Shown here one piece after another: positions 62,974-64,000 of a DNA stretch of 64,000 bases (position 1 is the first letter of the stretch; each line of letters opens with the position of its first letter). A program made the translations under genes and the position numbers. Below the pieces are notes generated by a model that was not told the DNA's origin, made no database searches, and worked only from the letters and a program-made list of their open reading frames with translations. This stretch comes from Rhynchospora pubera. Its lineage: Eukaryota > Streptophyta > Magnoliopsida > Poales > Cyperaceae. Location of the stretch: contig CM051461.1 in NCBI GenBank assembly GCA_028095005.1, forward strand, positions 43,202,812 to 43,266,811. The letters are read 5' to 3'.

Positions 62974-64000
62974 ATGTCTTCTCTTCCTTCATCTAAGCGT
63001 GTCAGGGAGGCTTCTGGTTCCTCTTCTTTGCGTCTGGATCCCACCTTTCCAGACTGGTCCCTTACTCCTGACAACCGTTACCTCTTCCGCGATGAGACTG
63101 CATTCCTCTCTTATTATAATGACATGGGTAACGCAGAGAGACCCGTGGCTGATTGCTACTTCTTTCGTCCTATGCGGAGGATCCCTGTGGAACAAGTGAA
63201 TCTCATCAGGGGTTGGCTTGACTCATGGAGTTTGGCTGGCTTGGTAGATTGTGATCAGCCGTATCACCCCAGAATTACTCGCCTCTTCTATGCCAATCTC
63301 AGGGTTTCCTTTAACCATTTTGGGTCTCCTTCGGCCTCTTCCTATTTGTTTGGCCGCTTCTTTCATATCACAGTTGGGGATTTGGCCAATTACCTGCAGG
63401 CCGCCAATACTGTCAATGGCTCTACCATCTATGCCTTTCAGAGATGGCCTCAGGGTTTCGGCAGTTATCAGGAATGTCGCCAATGGTTCAGGGTGGCGGC
63501 TCCTGATATCGAGAGGGTGTCTACTTTCCATCTGCCCGCTCTCCATAGGTATTTTCTCTTTCCTCTTTCTTCTTTTGCTTCATTTTGATTACTTCTCTTC
63601 TCTTTCCTTATTCTTTCATGATTTTCAGGTTTCTTTTCTTGGTGGTCAATGATATTATCTTCCCTCAGGGAGTAATGACTCATCTTGCCAAACCTGGAAG
63701 TCTCTTCTACCTCCGCAACCTTATTCAGAAGCAATGGCCCATCAATTTGGCCCATATGATCCTCTTTCACATGCACAAGGTGGCGATTTCTGATCGAGAG
63801 CCGCTTCCTTACGGTCATCTCATTGAAGCCCTTATGCTTAGAGCTCGCATCCGTGTGCCTGACATGTTGTGGGGCAATCGTGTTTCTGATGCTGATGTGG
63901 CACATCCTTTCAACCTTCTCCTTTCCTTGCCTCTTGTTGGATGGGTTGAATCTTCAATGGATATGCTGGTTCCTGATCCCAATCAGCCAGTGAATGACTA
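62974..64000 (+). CDS. Putative plant transposon protein-like gene, 3' end outside the window
   Basis: Exon 1 is 62974-63548 (MSSLPSSKRVREASGSSS...), intron 63549-63628 (GTATTT...TTTCAG, phase 2). Exon 2 starts at 63629 and stays open to the last base, so at least 315 residues are encoded. Motifs GWLDSWSLAGLVDCDQPYH, RLFYANLRVSF, SYLFGRFFHITVGDLANYL and, in exon 2, FLFLVVNDIIFPQGVMTHL and ALMLRARIRVP resemble the putative plant transposon protein family found in many plant repeats. It lacks any enzyme motif. It lies on the same strand as the two preceding genes. The family call is from memory of the motif style; the intron is well supported by frame continuity. Confidence 0.6.

Overview
The window is plant nuclear DNA. 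It is AT-rich, with plant-type GT-AG introns, a plant-specific acyltransferase gene (land-plant GPAT family), plant LTR retrotransposons primed by tRNA-iMet and tRNA-Asp, an RTE-type LINE with a TTG tail, and many hAT, MULE, CACTA and Helitron remnants. A flowering plant, probably a eudicot, fits best; I cannot name the species. All functional calls are by motif recognition and by boundaries read from target-site duplications (TSDs). No database search was run.

Layout. 1-2.2 kb: 3' part of a CACTA transposon with Ulp1-protease exons and its right terminus. 3.4-4.8 kb: non-autonomous hAT-like element. 5.8-12.65 kb: a solo LTR (TSD CTGGT) blown apart by a 4.3-kb DNA element (TSD ATTCTACC), which is itself hit by a 1.3-kb hAT (TSD ACTGTGTT); a Helitron 3' end lies in the distal part. 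12.7-21 kb: gene-poor, with MITEs, a fold-back element, minisatellites and microsatellites. 21.17-30.23 kb: the best host gene, a GPAT1-like glycerol-3-phosphate acyltransferase with two exons. A 5.2-kb Ty1/Copia element with identical LTRs sits in its last exon (TSD GGCCG).

33.7-35.1 kb: another hAT (TSD CCTAGAAC), followed by a tRNA-derived SINE. 35.8-42.5 kb: a complete non-autonomous LTR element on the minus strand (TSD TAAAC), with 1.7-kb LTRs, a tRNA-Asp primer site, a broken gag-position reading frame and no polymerase. 43.3-46.8 kb: a full-length RTE-type LINE on the minus strand (TSD TTTAAATATGTAA) whose single endonuclease-reverse transcriptase frame is broken by one TGA. 49.7 kb: second copy of a MULE-like MITE also seen at 16.2 kb. 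50.9-52.0 kb: nine copies of a 131-bp satellite, each built from three related sub-units.

54.3-64 kb: a cluster of three plus-strand, intron-containing genes: a plant mobile domain (PMD) protein with an acidic linker and coiled-coil tail, a short gene resembling only that tail, and a gene resembling the putative plant transposon protein family that runs off the window end. PMD and this last type are known from transposons as well as host genes, so the cluster may be a mobile cassette or a domesticated one. The window is mostly layered transposable elements; the two spots with most biological interest are the recent Copia knock-out of GPAT and the PMD cluster.
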